Origin: Psychromonas sp. Urea-02u-13
GTDB lineage: Bacteria; Pseudomonadota; Gammaproteobacteria; Enterobacterales; Psychromonadaceae
Length of the DNA stretch: 60,534 nucleotides
Direction: 5' to 3'
NCBI RefSeq assembly: GCF_002835995.1
Contig: NZ_PJBZ01000046.1
Coordinates: forward strand, 1-60,534
This document shows, piece after piece, positions 7,680-16,906 of this stretch; positions within the stretch are counted from its first letter, which is position 1, and every line of letters starts with the position of its first letter. The position numbers were made by a program, and so were the translations under genes. The notes under the pieces were generated by a model that saw only the letters and a program-made list of their open reading frames with translations, did not search any database and had not been told where the DNA came from.

Positions 7680-7790
7680 TTTACCATAACACCCGTTAAA
7701 CGCATAACTTGAAGGCTACCTAAATGGTGGCGTTTTTGTGTGTTGAAGTAAATTTTCTAGGGCGCTATGTGCCCCAAAGCGATTTAGAAA
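7680..7790 (+). repeat. Cassette 3' end module, copy 2
   Basis: This is homologous to 3666-3777: the same TTTACCATAACACCCGTTAA start, a terminator and the half-palindrome CTAGGGCGCTATGTGCCCC...TTTAGAAA (7757-7790). It contains no part of the upstream coding frame, unlike copy 1. Confidence 0.85.
7712..7737 (+). terminator. Rho-independent terminator after SH3 gene
   Basis: The stem GCTACC/GGTGGC with loop TAAAT is followed by TTTTT. It is the counterpart of the terminator at 3698-3724. Confidence 0.75.
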
Positions 7791-8356
7791 GCTAGATCTA
7801 TTGTGCCTAAAACCAATTTCAAATGGATCAAGCTTTATTGTCTTTATCTTCGGTTTACTGAGCCCAAAAACCTCTAAAACAATCAATATTTACCTATAAA
7901 TATCTTCTATATGTAGGGGGGGGGGAACTATAACTTTCGATCAAACTATATTGTCCGCCAACAAGTTAAAGCATCATAAGATAACTTTCAGTTATTAGCA
8001 TTCAGTTTTCAGCTAAAGACTAAAACAGTTTAATCCAAGAATTTTTGTATTTGAAAGATAGGGATAAGCAACGAGCTTCGAGTTTATTAACTTCGAACAT
8101 AAGGTATTTTCGTAGCATAGCTGAATTTTCTGATAGCTGAACGCTTTATCAATTGTCAGCTAAAGACTAAAACAGTTTAAGCCAAGGTTTTTACCTTGGT
8201 TTTTTGTGTCTGAAATTTAAGAATAAAAAGCTACTTTGTATTTTCTCTCACTATCAGTCATATATTTAAAGCCACCCTCTAAGAAGAGACAATGAGAAGA
8301 AAAAACTAAAAAGCTAAGCTATTATCAATAAGTCTTTGAAAATAGGTTGAGTTTAT
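7791..8356. other. Non-coding stretch with dispersed AGCTGA/AGCTAAA repeats and a G10 tract
   Basis: No gene was recognised. It contains a run of ten G (7916-7925) and a 31-bp direct repeat at 8009-8039 and 8156-8186 (TCAGCTAAAGACTAAAACAG start, one mismatch). A segment at 8066-8140 is related to 13822-13905. Related heptamer-like AGCTGAT/AGCTAAA words recur at 9555-9583 and, as GTTAGCT, at the window end. Confidence 0.7.
8181..8205 (+). terminator. Rho-independent terminator-like hairpin
   Basis: CCAAGG and CCTTGG (8182-8187, 8194-8199) are followed by six T. The upstream repeat copy near 8034-8047 looks like a decayed version. The same terminator style follows the SNF2 gene. Confidence 0.65.
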
Positions 8357-9309
8357 ATGCATATTAAAATTAAGTTTTTAATTTTAATGCTCGCCAGCAA
8401 CTTATTAGCGGCCTGTTCATCGTCAACAGTATCTCCGAGTCAAACGTCATCTCCACAAATCTATGTACCGGGTTTGTCCCCCTGTGACGGGCAAGTCAAT
8501 AATCCATTAGTTATCAACCCAACATTACCCTTAGTTGTCTTAGTACATGGCTGTAATGCCTCTGCCGGTAGCTTTAATAAATTATCAGAAGTACTTGCCT
8601 TGCAAAATCAGCAGTCCGTGTGTTTTGTTTATGATGATAGAGATAGCCTGGTTGATAGCGCACAAGCACTCAATAAAAGCCTATCGGCGGTTGCTAAACA
8701 TTTGGATAAACCGAAAATCACTTTATTAGGCCATAGCCAAGGCGGGTTAATTTCTCGTAAAGCGAGCACACTGAGCCTTGAAGAAAATATCGCCGTGGAT
8801 TTAGTCACCGTATCGGCCCCTCTTTCGGGCATTAAAGCGGCTCAATATTGTGGAGAACCTGTTATACGCGTTGCGACGTTAGGTATACATGATTTAGTCT
8901 GTTGGTTAGTCAGTGGCGATAAATGGTTTGAAATAACCGATGCCTCTGACTTTATTCACGTCCGGGGAAACTACACAATTCCATCAAAAGCCATTTATTA
9001 ATTGCCGCCGATGAACGCAATACTTGCCGTGTGATGGATGATAATAACCAGTGTGTTGAAGATGATTATGTCTTTAGTCTCAATGAACAAATTTTACCGC
9101 AGGTACATAATGATTTAGTGGTTACTAAGGTTAAACTCAAAGCGGGACATGTTGAAATAGTAGGAAATGAAAGCATGGTGCCCTATAAATTGATTCAAGC
9201 GCTACAAGATAATCATATTATAAAAGCAGTTGCTCAAACAGAACAGCAGGCTTTTTATGAAAAATTACAAAAAATCTACAAATTGGCTAACGTAGATTTA
9301 AAACAGTAA
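8357..9309 (+). pseudogene. Lipase/esterase-like alpha/beta-hydrolase lipoprotein, frameshifted
   Basis: This is a predicted lipid-anchored alpha/beta hydrolase. The signal sequence ends in a lipobox (LLAAC, Cys20). The oxyanion-hole motif LVHGCNASAGSF lies near residue 63 and the nucleophile elbow GHSQGG puts the catalytic serine at Ser127. The first frame ends at 9001 (...NYTIPSKAIY). The continuing frame carries ...HLLIAADERNTCRVMDDNNQ... and ends ...LANVDLKQ at 9309. Restoring one A to the AAAA run at 8986-8989 joins them into a protein of about 317 residues. The second part has a plausible catalytic His (KAGHVEIVGNESM). It is a recent pseudogene or a sequencing error. Two separate genes are unlikely because the second half lacks a start with a ribosome binding site. 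Confidence 0.85.
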
Positions 9310-9651
9310 TAAAAATATTTATGTAGATAATGAGACCAAGCGCATTAGATATGTGATCTTGTATTGCCCAGGAAAAGCGAGTGCTATAACAGCATGAGTT
9401 GCAGAAAGTAGTTATTCTCCTTTCACAAAATCGTATGCAGTGATTTTGAACAGTTTTAGCTCGCCCCAACATAGTGATGTTTACAAGATGCAAGACATGA
9501 AAAAATCGTAGAAGCGTCTTAATAACGAAGTTATTAGCTGTCAGCGTTCAGTTGTCAGCTAAAAGCTAAAGACTAAAAAAACCTGCGATTAATATCGCTA
9601 TATGGCATCATGTTTCCCCATAAAATTTCCTTCATAAAGTAGAAAATAATA
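9310..9651. other. 340-bp gap, no gene recognised
   Basis: It holds a short open tail without a start (ending ...DVYKMQDMKKS at about 9510), possibly a gene remnant, and a dispersed TCAGCTAAAAGCTAAAGACT repeat at 9555-9583. The promoter of the helicase gene presumably lies near its 3' end. Confidence 0.4.
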
Positions 9652-12600
9652 ATGAAACAGAATCTTAACCGTAGCCAGCTACTTTGTGAGTTTGAGAAAT
9701 TAGATAGCTCACTGCAACATGTTTTAATTCTTATTGCTACCATTGCAAAACCTTTACAGCAAACAGAGATAACCAACTTAGTGCGCGGAGCAGACTGGAA
9801 AACAGATCGTGGCACATTACTCTCCAGTATAATAAATGCGAGCTGGCGTAGAGATATGATGCAGCTTGGTTTAATCGTTGAAATTAAATCTGCTTATATG
9901 TGTCATCATTTAATCGCTGAAACACTCGCGCGTAAAGCAGTTAATAACCCGTTAGGCTCTAAAATAAAAATGGCGTTAACCACGCGCGCATTGCCCTATC
10001 ATATTGCTAATAATTACTCAGAAGATATTCCCCTGTGGAAAATTCGCCCACTGATTTGCTCCCCAACACAAGATGATCTTTTTGAAACACTCGAATTAAC
10101 ACCTTTTAGCGAGATTGAATGCAGCTATAGTTTGTCTTTGATTTTTAGCTGTGACTTTGCAGATGAAAGTGAAACAAACAAAGAATGGTTTTTAAACACC
10201 TCACTGGCATTTCAGTTTCAAGTGCTTGCGCCCATTTTGTATCAACGCTCATTAGCATTGGAAAATATAGATAAGTATTTAATACTGGCAGAAAAATGTT
10301 ATCAGCAACATCTACAAAAAACAGGGCAACATGAGCCGATATTTGCAGCCCTGCTTGCACAGCAATATCTGCAACGTAATCAATTTGAACTGTTGCCTAA
10401 GTTATTATCAAAAACACTCTCATGGTCAATCGCTATCGACGCTTGTTTAACACTGATTAAAGGCGATGCAGAAAAAGCATTACAACAGTTTGAACTTGCA
10501 CTCAAAGCCAAACGTAAAGAAACAAAAAAACGTGCTGTACAGCTCTTTGATTTTGAAAATATGTTTTATCTTCTAGCAAATTTAGTGGTTGGTAACACCG
10601 CACTAGTAAAAAAAGTCGCGATGAAACACACAGGTCAACATCAAAAAGCCAATAATGTGCAGCTCTATTTCACTTTTATTAATGCAGCTCAACTTGCAGA
10701 AAATAGTGCAGCACTAACAACTTCCCATCATACTAGTTACCCTATCGCTTTCTCAGCGTTAATTCGTCTCTATGCGGATTATTGGTTTGATGATCTAACT
10801 GAGATAAGCCCCCCAATTGCGCTTGAAAAATTACTGCAAAAAGCACAGCAAAATAACTTCCCACTCTTTACACAGCAAGCACAGGCGATGCTTGCAAAAG
10901 TAAGTGATAACTACCAACAAAAAACTTCAGAGCATCCCGCACTGTATCAATTAATCACACCGATTCAAAAGTGGCAACGCTCTCTTGATGCGCTTAAAAA
11001 TTTAAATGACAGCAATACCAGTGAAAGTAAAAAATCATCTCCACAAGCAGGGGCACGTATGATCTGGTGGCTTGATCGCCATGACTATTCTCTCTCTCCT
11101 CGTGAGCAGAAATTGAGTAAAAATGGTCAATGGACAAAAGGCCGCGCGGTTTCACTTAAAAAATTGCATCGTGAAAGAGAGAGTTATGATTATCTTACTG
11201 AAGCGGATCTCAAAATATGTAGCCATATTGGCGAATATACCAGTGGTGGTTGGTATGGTTCGACCACTTTTGAGTTAAGCGAAAATGCTATTTTTGCGGC
11301 AATCAACCACCCGGCACTCTATTGGGCAGAAGATAACTCGCAGAATATTCACCTAACTAACAACACACCAAAACTGTTAGTTTCAAAGCAGAATAAAAAT
11401 CTTAAATTAGTACTTCAGCCCTTTCCCGAAGCGGGCACTAATATAATTAAAGAGAGTGATTATAATATTACTCTTATCGATTTTAATCATGAACACCATA
11501 AAATAGCAGAGATATTGACCTCAAAAGGCTTAACCGTTCCAATAAAAGCTAAGCAGCAAGTATTAGATTCTATCAGCGCCATTGCCCCTCTATTAACGAT
11601 TCATTCGGATATTGGTGGCGGTAATAAAAATACAAAAGAGATAGAGAGTGATACACGCCTTTATATGCAAATTAGTTTGCTTGATGAAGGCATGATGAAA
11701 ATAAATGCCACCACTTCTCCGCTTGGTGAATTAGGCCCCTCATTTAAGCCCGGGCAGGGCAGTAAAGTTATCATCAGCGAAATAGAGGGAAAACAGTTAC
11801 AAACAACCCGTGATTTAAAACAAGAGTCACAGCAGCTCAGTTCACTTGCCAAGATTGCACCGGTATTATTTACCTGTGAAGACTCACAGTGGCTTATCGA
11901 AGATCCACAACAGGCATTAATCACCATTGAGACATTACAGAACAGCGAAAAACTGGTATTAGTGTGGCAAAAAGGGCAAAAAATAAAGCTCAATAAAACG
12001 GCCTCTGCCAGTAATATGCAACTCAAAGTCGGTAAAAAAACAGATTGGTTTGCACTCGATGGACAGTTGCAAATTGACGAACAAACCGTATTACCATTAG
12101 AGCAATTATTAACACTAATTGGCGAATCATCAGGCCGTTTTATAGCACTTAAAAAAGGCGAATATTTAGCGTTAACAGAGCAACTATACCAACAACTACA
12201 GCGCCTGCGTGGTGTCAGTCGGGCCGGTAATAAGGGAATTGAATTCCACCCATTAGCGAGCCAAGCGATGGATGAACTCACTGATGGCATGCAACTTAGC
12301 AATAGCGCAGCATGGAAAAAACAGCTTACTAAGCTCAATCAGGCTTATCAGTTACAACCAGAGTTACCCTCGACACTGCAAGCCACGCTACGAGATTATC
12401 AGCTACAAGGTTTTGAATGGTTATCACGCCTTGCACATTGGCAAGCCGGCGCTTGTTTAGCCGATGATATGGGCCTCGGAAAAACACTACAAGCACTCGC
12501 GATTATTGTAAACCGCGCGAACCAAGGCCCCACGTTGGTACTTGCCCCAACGTCAGTATGTTTAAACTGGGAAAGTGAAGTTGTTAAATTTTCACCAACA

Positions 12601-13755
12601 CTGCGTATCATTAACTTTTCAGGTAAAGACAGAAAACAAAAAATAAAAGAAGCAACCTGCTTTGATATTGTTATCTGTAGCTACGGTTTATTACAAACAG
12701 AAATTGAACTGCTCAAAGAGGTTCAATTTACCACTATTGTTGCCGATGAAGCACAAGCGATAAAAAACCCACAAGCCAAACGCACACAAGCGGCAATGCA
12801 ACTCCAAGGTGACTTTAAAATCATCACCACCGGCACACCTATCGAAAATCATCTTGGTGAGCTTTGGAGTCTGTTTAATTTTATCAATCCCGGGTTATTA
12901 GGCACACTTGAACAATTTAATACGCAATTTTCGAATACCATTGAGAAAGGCGATGAAGTAGCGGCAGATCAACTTCGTACCCTGCTAAAACCTTTTATCC
13001 TACGACGCTTAAAAACAGAAGTATTAACCGAATTACCCGCGCGTACAGAAATAAATATTAGTGTCAAAGCCAGCACAGAGGAGATCGCTTTTTATGAAGC
13101 ATGTCGTCGCCAGGCGGTTAATCGTATTTCGGAAAGCGAGGAAAGTAATAAAGGCAGTCAAAAATTAAAAATATTGGCTGAAATTACACGCCTGCGCCAA
13201 GCCTGTTGCCATCCTCAACTGGTCAATGCCGATGTAGATATCAGCAGTGCCAAACAGCAAGCCTTTATTGAACTGGTTGAAGAGTTAATTGAAAACAAAC
13301 ATAAAGCACTCGTCTTTAGCCAATTTGTCGGTCATTTAGCACTACTTAAAGAAGTGCTTATTAAACGTAATATCAGCTTTCAATATCTAGATGGATCAAC
13401 CCCACCTAAAAAACGTCAGCAAGCAGTCAGCGAGTTTCAAGCAGGCAGTGGAGATGTCTTTTTAATTAGCCTTAAAGCTGGAGGTTCAGGGCTTAATTTA
13501 ACGGCCGCTGATTACGTTATTCATATGGATCCTTGGTGGAACCCTGCAGTTGAAGATCAAGCTTCAGATCGCGCCCATCGCATGGGACAACAACGCCCTG
13601 TGACTATTTACCGTATGATAATGGAAAATAGTATCGAGGAGAAAATCATTGCTCTACATGGGCAAAAACGAGATCTTGCTAACAACCTGTTATCTGGCAA
13701 TGAAAAAGTGAGTGGCAAGCTGGATGTCGATCAGATGTTAGCGTTGCTTGAATAA
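9652..13755 (+). CDS. Large SNF2-family ATPase/helicase-like protein
   Basis: This 1367-residue protein has a SWI2/SNF2 ATPase at its C-terminus and acts as an ATP-driven DNA translocase. From about residue 900: DYQLQGFEWLSRL (Q motif region), Walker A DDMGLGKT (about 938-945), LVLAPTSVCLNWESE (Ia), ADEAQAIKN (motif II, DEAQ), TTGTPIENHLGELWSLFNFI (III), LVFSQF (IV), LKAGGSGLNLTAADYV (V) and DRAHRMGQQRPVT (VI). The N-terminal 800 residues are helix-rich and I recognise no domain in them. Family members this size occur widely in gammaproteobacteria with unknown substrates; RapA recycles RNA polymerase but differs in sequence. The gene is monocistronic with its own terminator. Confidence 0.92.
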   Translation: MKQNLNRSQLLCEFEKLDSSLQHVLILIATIAKPLQQTEITNLVRGADWKTDRGTLLSSIINASWRRDMMQLGLIVEIKSAYMCHHLIAETLARKAVNNPLGSKIKMALTTRALPYHIANNYSEDIPLWKIRPLICSPTQDDLFETLELTPFSEIECSYSLSLIFSCDFADESETNKEWFLNTSLAFQFQVLAPILYQRSLALENIDKYLILAEKCYQQHLQKTGQHEPIFAALLAQQYLQRNQFELLPKLLSKTLSWSIAIDACLTLIKGDAEKALQQFELALKAKRKETKKRAVQLFDFENMFYLLANLVVGNTALVKKVAMKHTGQHQKANNVQLYFTFINAAQLAENSAALTTSHHTSYPIAFSALIRLYADYWFDDLTEISPPIALEKLLQKAQQNNFPLFTQQAQAMLAKVSDNYQQKTSEHPALYQLITPIQKWQRSLDALKNLNDSNTSESKKSSPQAGARMIWWLDRHDYSLSPREQKLSKNGQWTKGRAVSLKKLHRERESYDYLTEADLKICSHIGEYTSGGWYGSTTFELSENAIFAAINHPALYWAEDNSQNIHLTNNTPKLLVSKQNKNLKLVLQPFPEAGTNIIKESDYNITLIDFNHEHHKIAEILTSKGLTVPIKAKQQVLDSISAIAPLLTIHSDIGGGNKNTKEIESDTRLYMQISLLDEGMMKINATTSPLGELGPSFKPGQGSKVIISEIEGKQLQTTRDLKQESQQLSSLAKIAPVLFTCEDSQWLIEDPQQALITIETLQNSEKLVLVWQKGQKIKLNKTASASNMQLKVGKKTDWFALDGQLQIDEQTVLPLEQLLTLIGESSGRFIALKKGEYLALTEQLYQQLQRLRGVSRAGNKGIEFHPLASQAMDELTDGMQLSNSAAWKKQLTKLNQAYQLQPELPSTLQATLRDYQLQGFEWLSRLAHWQAGACLADDMGLGKTLQALAIIVNRANQGPTLVLAPTSVCLNWESEVVKFSPTLRIINFSGKDRKQKIKEATCFDIVICSYGLLQTEIELLKEVQFTTIVADEAQAIKNPQAKRTQAAMQLQGDFKIITTGTPIENHLGELWSLFNFINPGLLGTLEQFNTQFSNTIEKGDEVAADQLRTLLKPFILRRLKTEVLTELPARTEINISVKASTEEIAFYEACRRQAVNRISESEESNKGSQKLKILAEITRLRQACCHPQLVNADVDISSAKQQAFIELVEELIENKHKALVFSQFVGHLALLKEVLIKRNISFQYLDGSTPPKKRQQAVSEFQAGSGDVFLISLKAGGSGLNLTAADYVIHMDPWWNPAVEDQASDRAHRMGQQRPVTIYRMIMENSIEEKIIALHGQKRDLANNLLSGNEKVSGKLDVDQMLALLE

Positions 13756-13775
13756 TATTGATGAGATAGTCACTT

Positions 13776-13804
13776 AAGCCAAAATTTTTATCTTGGCTTT
13801 TTTG
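13776..13804 (+). terminator. Rho-independent terminator after SNF2 gene
   Basis: The stem AAGCCAA/TTGGCTT with an AT-rich loop ends in a T-run, 20 bp past the stop codon. Confidence 0.8.
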
Positions 13805-13821
13805 TGTCTGCAAGATGAGAA

Positions 13822-13905
13822 CCAGCAATGAGCGTCGAGTTTATTAGCTTCGAACACCAGTTGCCTTCGTAGCTCGTAGCTGATTTTTTTGGCAGCTGAT
13901 AACTA
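13822..13905 (+). repeat. Dispersed intergenic repeat
   Basis: AGCAATGAGCGTCGAGTTTA and TTAGCTTCGAACACC, continuing to CTTCGTAGC and AGCTGAT words, match 8066-8140 at roughly three bases in four. Both copies lie just beyond or beside a terminator of the same style. Confidence 0.6.
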
Positions 13906-13991
13906 ACCACTGACCGCTTCTCTTATCTCTCTTTTGCATATTCACCAACAGTGGGTATAATTCTGCCTCCAGAAAAATGAAGAGTTAAACC

Positions 13992-14786
13992 ATGACAGAA
14001 CAATATGAACAACGCTTTGGCGGTATTAAACGCTTATATGGCACAACGGCGCTTGAAAGGTTTAAAAACAGCCATATTTGTGTCATTGGTATCGGTGGTG
14101 TCGGTTCTTGGGTTGTTGAATCATTAGCACGTTCAGGCATTGGTCAAATCACCTTAGTTGATATGGATGACTTATGTGTCACTAATATCAATCGCCAAGT
14201 GCATGCGTTAACCGAGTCAGTGGGTAAGCAGAAAATAGAAGTCATGGCTGACCGATGCCGACAAATAAACCCGGATATCATTGTTAACTGTATTGATGAC
14301 TTTATCGATAAAGAAAACTGTTTTGAGTACCTTTCAAGCGACATGGATTATGTCTTTGATGCCATAGATAGCATTCATGCCAAAGTCGCGCTAGTGGCGC
14401 ACTGTAAGCGCAATAAACACCCATTACTAACTTGTGGTGGCGCAGGTGGACAGCTTGACCCAACACAAATTCAAGTGACTGATTTGGCAAAAACAATTCA
14501 AGACCCATTAGCGGCTAAAGTACGCTCTGAATTACGTCGACATTTTAATTTTAGTAAAAATGTAAAACGTCGTTTTCACATTGATTGTGTCTTTTCGACT
14601 GAGCAACTGAGCTACCCAGATATGAATGGTGAAGTGTGTAAAGAGAAAGCGGAATCTGATGGTAGCTTGAAGATGGATTGTGCCGGCGGTTTTGGTGCAT
14701 CAACCATGGTTACCGCAAGCTTTGCCTTTATAGGGGTGAGTTTCATGCTGAAGAAAATGTTAAGACGCATGGACAGAATGAGCTAA
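13992..14786 (+). CDS. tRNA threonylcarbamoyladenosine dehydratase TcdA
   Basis: This 264-residue E1-like enzyme (YgdL/CsdL) uses ATP to cyclise t6A37 of ANN-decoding tRNAs to ct6A in the cytoplasm. The N-terminal RFGGIKRLYG and the Rossmann nucleotide motif IGIGGVGSW (about 32-40) are followed by DMDDLCVTNINRQ (adenylation-site Asp and Arg) and AIDSIHAKVALVAHC. The hydrophobic C-terminus FAFIGVSFMLKKML is typical. Length matches E. coli TcdA (268). AAGAG lies 7 bases before the ATG. It is a single gene with a terminator downstream. Confidence 0.96.
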   Translation: MTEQYEQRFGGIKRLYGTTALERFKNSHICVIGIGGVGSWVVESLARSGIGQITLVDMDDLCVTNINRQVHALTESVGKQKIEVMADRCRQINPDIIVNCIDDFIDKENCFEYLSSDMDYVFDAIDSIHAKVALVAHCKRNKHPLLTCGGAGGQLDPTQIQVTDLAKTIQDPLAAKVRSELRRHFNFSKNVKRRFHIDCVFSTEQLSYPDMNGEVCKEKAESDGSLKMDCAGGFGASTMVTASFAFIGVSFMLKKMLRRMDRMS

Positions 14787-14813
14787 AAAATCATCTGTTC
14801 ACTAAAAAATTTT

Positions 14814-14838
14814 AAGGTGCTGTTTAGCACCTTTAGTT
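14814..14838. terminator. Terminator between convergent genes
   Basis: AAGGTGCT and AGCACCTT (14814-14821, 14826-14833) form a perfect 8-bp stem with T-rich sequence on the plus side and A-rich sequence before it. It can serve tcdA and the opposing receiver gene. Confidence 0.8.
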
Positions 14839-14878
14839 TATTTAATCACAAGCTAAGTTGTTAGCCTTTTTAAGCGAG

Positions 14879-15745
14879 TTAATTAGCGACAATCGTAATT
14901 ACACCGCTCTGTAGGTTGGCAATCTCACAGCTAAAATCGAGACGCTGCTCAGTCTCTTTATTTAATAAAGACTCCACTTTCTCTAGTTCGTCATCAACAA
15001 TAATCAAACTCTTAAAGTTCAAGCAGCGCTTACTTTGTGGAATATTAAAAGCAATCGCACTGTCACTCAGTACTTGTTTGCATCCTGCTAAGGCTTCGCG
15101 ATTGATCTCACCTTTATTGAGCATGGTAATGATTTCATTTTTTTTCAATTTTGATTTTAAGCCCCCCATTAAACAGGCAACTTTCATATTTAATATAGCA
15201 ATGGCCCGCGTTTTTTTACTCTCTGAATCTTCAAATAAACCGATAATACAGGGAAGCGTTTCTGATGTGACTTGTTGCCTTGGCACACTAGCAAGGTTAA
15301 CTTCGACACTTAAAGAACGTTTAAATGCCATTTGTAGGCGCGCTAAACCAGGCAATACAAATTCATTATCGGCCTCTGATTTTTTATTCATCAGCGGTAA
15401 AATCATTTCATGTAAGGCTTGGTGATTAAAGGGTTTTGCAAGAACAAACTCCGCACCCGCTTCAATCGCTTGTTGTAAGCGCTCAGGCTTTTTTTCAGTG
15501 GTGACAAGCCCAACTTTAATGGGCAGGTCTTTACGCTTAATAATTGAAATAAGTTCTAGACCCGACATGCCTGGCATATGCCAATCAGAAAGAATGATAT
15601 CAGGATGCCAATCACCAATAATAACCAGCGCCTCTTTTCCACTCGACGCTTTTTTAATGGAAAAGGTTTCATGTTCAAAGCTATTTAGCGCTCTACGCAC
15701 AATTGCACGCATCGCTTTACTATCATCAACAATCAGTAATTTCAC
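14879..15745 (-). CDS. Response regulator: CheY-like receiver plus uncharacterised C-terminal domain
   Basis: The receiver domain covers residues 1-120 with all phosphorylation residues: acidic pair Asp7/Asp8 (LLIVDDSKAMR), phospho-acceptor Asp54 (LSDWHMPGMSG), Thr82/83 and Lys104 (VLAKPF). It is unusually close to CheY. The C-terminal 150 residues (ARLQMAFKRSLSVEVNLASV..., CLMGGLKSKLKKNEIITML) are not a DNA-binding or GGDEF output domain that I recognise. The pattern is loosely reminiscent of CheC/CheX-like or chemoreceptor-linked folds, which is a weak guess. No kinase gene is adjacent, so its partner is elsewhere. Confidence 0.85.
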   Translation of the reverse strand: MKLLIVDDSKAMRAIVRRALNSFEHETFSIKKASSGKEALVIIGDWHPDIILSDWHMPGMSGLELISIIKRKDLPIKVGLVTTEKKPERLQQAIEAGAEFVLAKPFNHQALHEMILPLMNKKSEADNEFVLPGLARLQMAFKRSLSVEVNLASVPRQQVTSETLPCIIGLFEDSESKKTRAIAILNMKVACLMGGLKSKLKKNEIITMLNKGEINREALAGCKQVLSDSAIAFNIPQSKRCLNFKSLIIVDDELEKVESLLNKETEQRLDFSCEIANLQSGVITIVAN

Positions 15746-15973
15746 AACCCCTCCCTTTCCAATAAGTAACGATTAAACAGCGCGTGAAATTAAGCTGTTT
15801 TTATAAAATAGACTAAAAAAGTCATGATGAAATCGCAATGACTTCAGCAGTGGCTTCAACAGTGGCTTCAACAATAATAATAATTATTTATTAACTTTCA
15901 GTAATATGGATAGAACTATAGAACACAGCTATCATTTAAATCATTATTACGCTGAGATTTTTTAAGGAACGCT
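15746..15973. promoter_or_regulatory. Divergent intergenic region with short direct repeats
   Basis: It separates the receiver gene and the coiled-coil gene, so both promoters should lie here. It contains two tandem CAGTGGCTTCAA copies (about 15847-15870) and then (AAT)4-type repeats. No clear operator was seen. Confidence 0.4.
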
Positions 15974-16813
15974 ATGTTTAGTCAAAAAATGTTAGAAATG
16001 CTTGCGATTGATCTCGCTTTATTAATCCTAATTGCACTTTTTTACATCCTATTGCTTTTTTTTCGTGAATATAAAAAAATTTCCGAGGCGCTTAATCGCT
16101 TTAGTCTCTCTCATCAAGGTATCGAAGATCAGCTGAGTTCACTGAATGAGATTAGAAGCGAGCCACAAAACCCATTATTTGATAATAATAAATTAGATAA
16201 ATTAATCGCCATGAACTCTAAAATAGAAGCACAGTTTAACTGTGATTTATTAGATAAAGATAAACAGCTTCATTTCAATCAAAAAGATGTTCAGCAACTT
16301 AATAAAAGTATGAAAGCAGCAAATGCATATATTAAAACACTTAAAATGATAGCAAAAAGTAATGATTCAGGGGCACTTGAAGAAACACAAGAAAATTTAG
16401 CAAAGCAATCGGCTCAATATAATAAGTTACGTATGCAGGCAGATAAAATAACCGTGGAAAATACACAATTAAAACAACAACTCAAAAAGCATCTTCATGA
16501 AATTAAAAAGCTGAGAGAGCGTGGAGAGTTATATACAGCAAAATTGATACAGCAAGGTAAAGAGTTAGAGGTATTAAAAGAAAAATCTAAAATGAAAAGT
16601 AGCGATATAAATCAAGAAGAATTTACCCAACAAATTGAACAACTCAACTCTCAGCTCATTGAATCAACCGAAGAATTAGAACGTATTTCTATCGAAAAAG
16701 AATTTTTAGAAACACAGTTTTTAGATGTACTAGAGCAGTATGAAAAAGATGAGACAAATAATCAGGAAAATAAAAGTGATGCGAGTAAGGGTAAAAAAAA
16801 TATATTAATCTAA
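15974..16813 (+). CDS. Membrane-anchored coiled-coil protein of unknown function
   Basis: This 279-residue protein has one N-terminal transmembrane helix (about residues 10-30, LAIDLALLILIALFYILLLF) and then a long soluble region. That region is heptad-rich (Gln/Lys/Glu/Leu) at about 90-260, for example LNKSMKAANAYIKTLKMIA and IEQLNSQLIESTEELERIS. It should sit in the inner membrane with a cytoplasmic coiled coil, like several cell-division or polar scaffold proteins, but no family is recognisable. AAGGAACGCT precedes the ATG. It is divergent from the receiver-domain gene, which hints at a signalling or chemotaxis connection but proves nothing. Confidence 0.75.
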   Translation: MFSQKMLEMLAIDLALLILIALFYILLLFFREYKKISEALNRFSLSHQGIEDQLSSLNEIRSEPQNPLFDNNKLDKLIAMNSKIEAQFNCDLLDKDKQLHFNQKDVQQLNKSMKAANAYIKTLKMIAKSNDSGALEETQENLAKQSAQYNKLRMQADKITVENTQLKQQLKKHLHEIKKLRERGELYTAKLIQQGKELEVLKEKSKMKSSDINQEEFTQQIEQLNSQLIESTEELERISIEKEFLETQFLDVLEQYEKDETNNQENKSDASKGKKNILI

Positions 16814-16906
16814 TCAGAGGTTGTTTCACTGCGCTAATAACGGCTCTAATTTTGCGAGCATCATTCAGGCTAATTAACGGTAAAAAATGCGCAGAACAAT
16901 GCTTGC

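Noticed and set aside
2402..7790. A classical integron
   Set aside because: No integrase gene or clear GTTRRRY/RYYYAAC site pair was found at the boundaries; only the modular layout is similar.
9031..9309. Separate small gene after the lipase
   Set aside because: The frame extends back into the lipase end and joins by one base; its GTG lacks a ribosome binding site.
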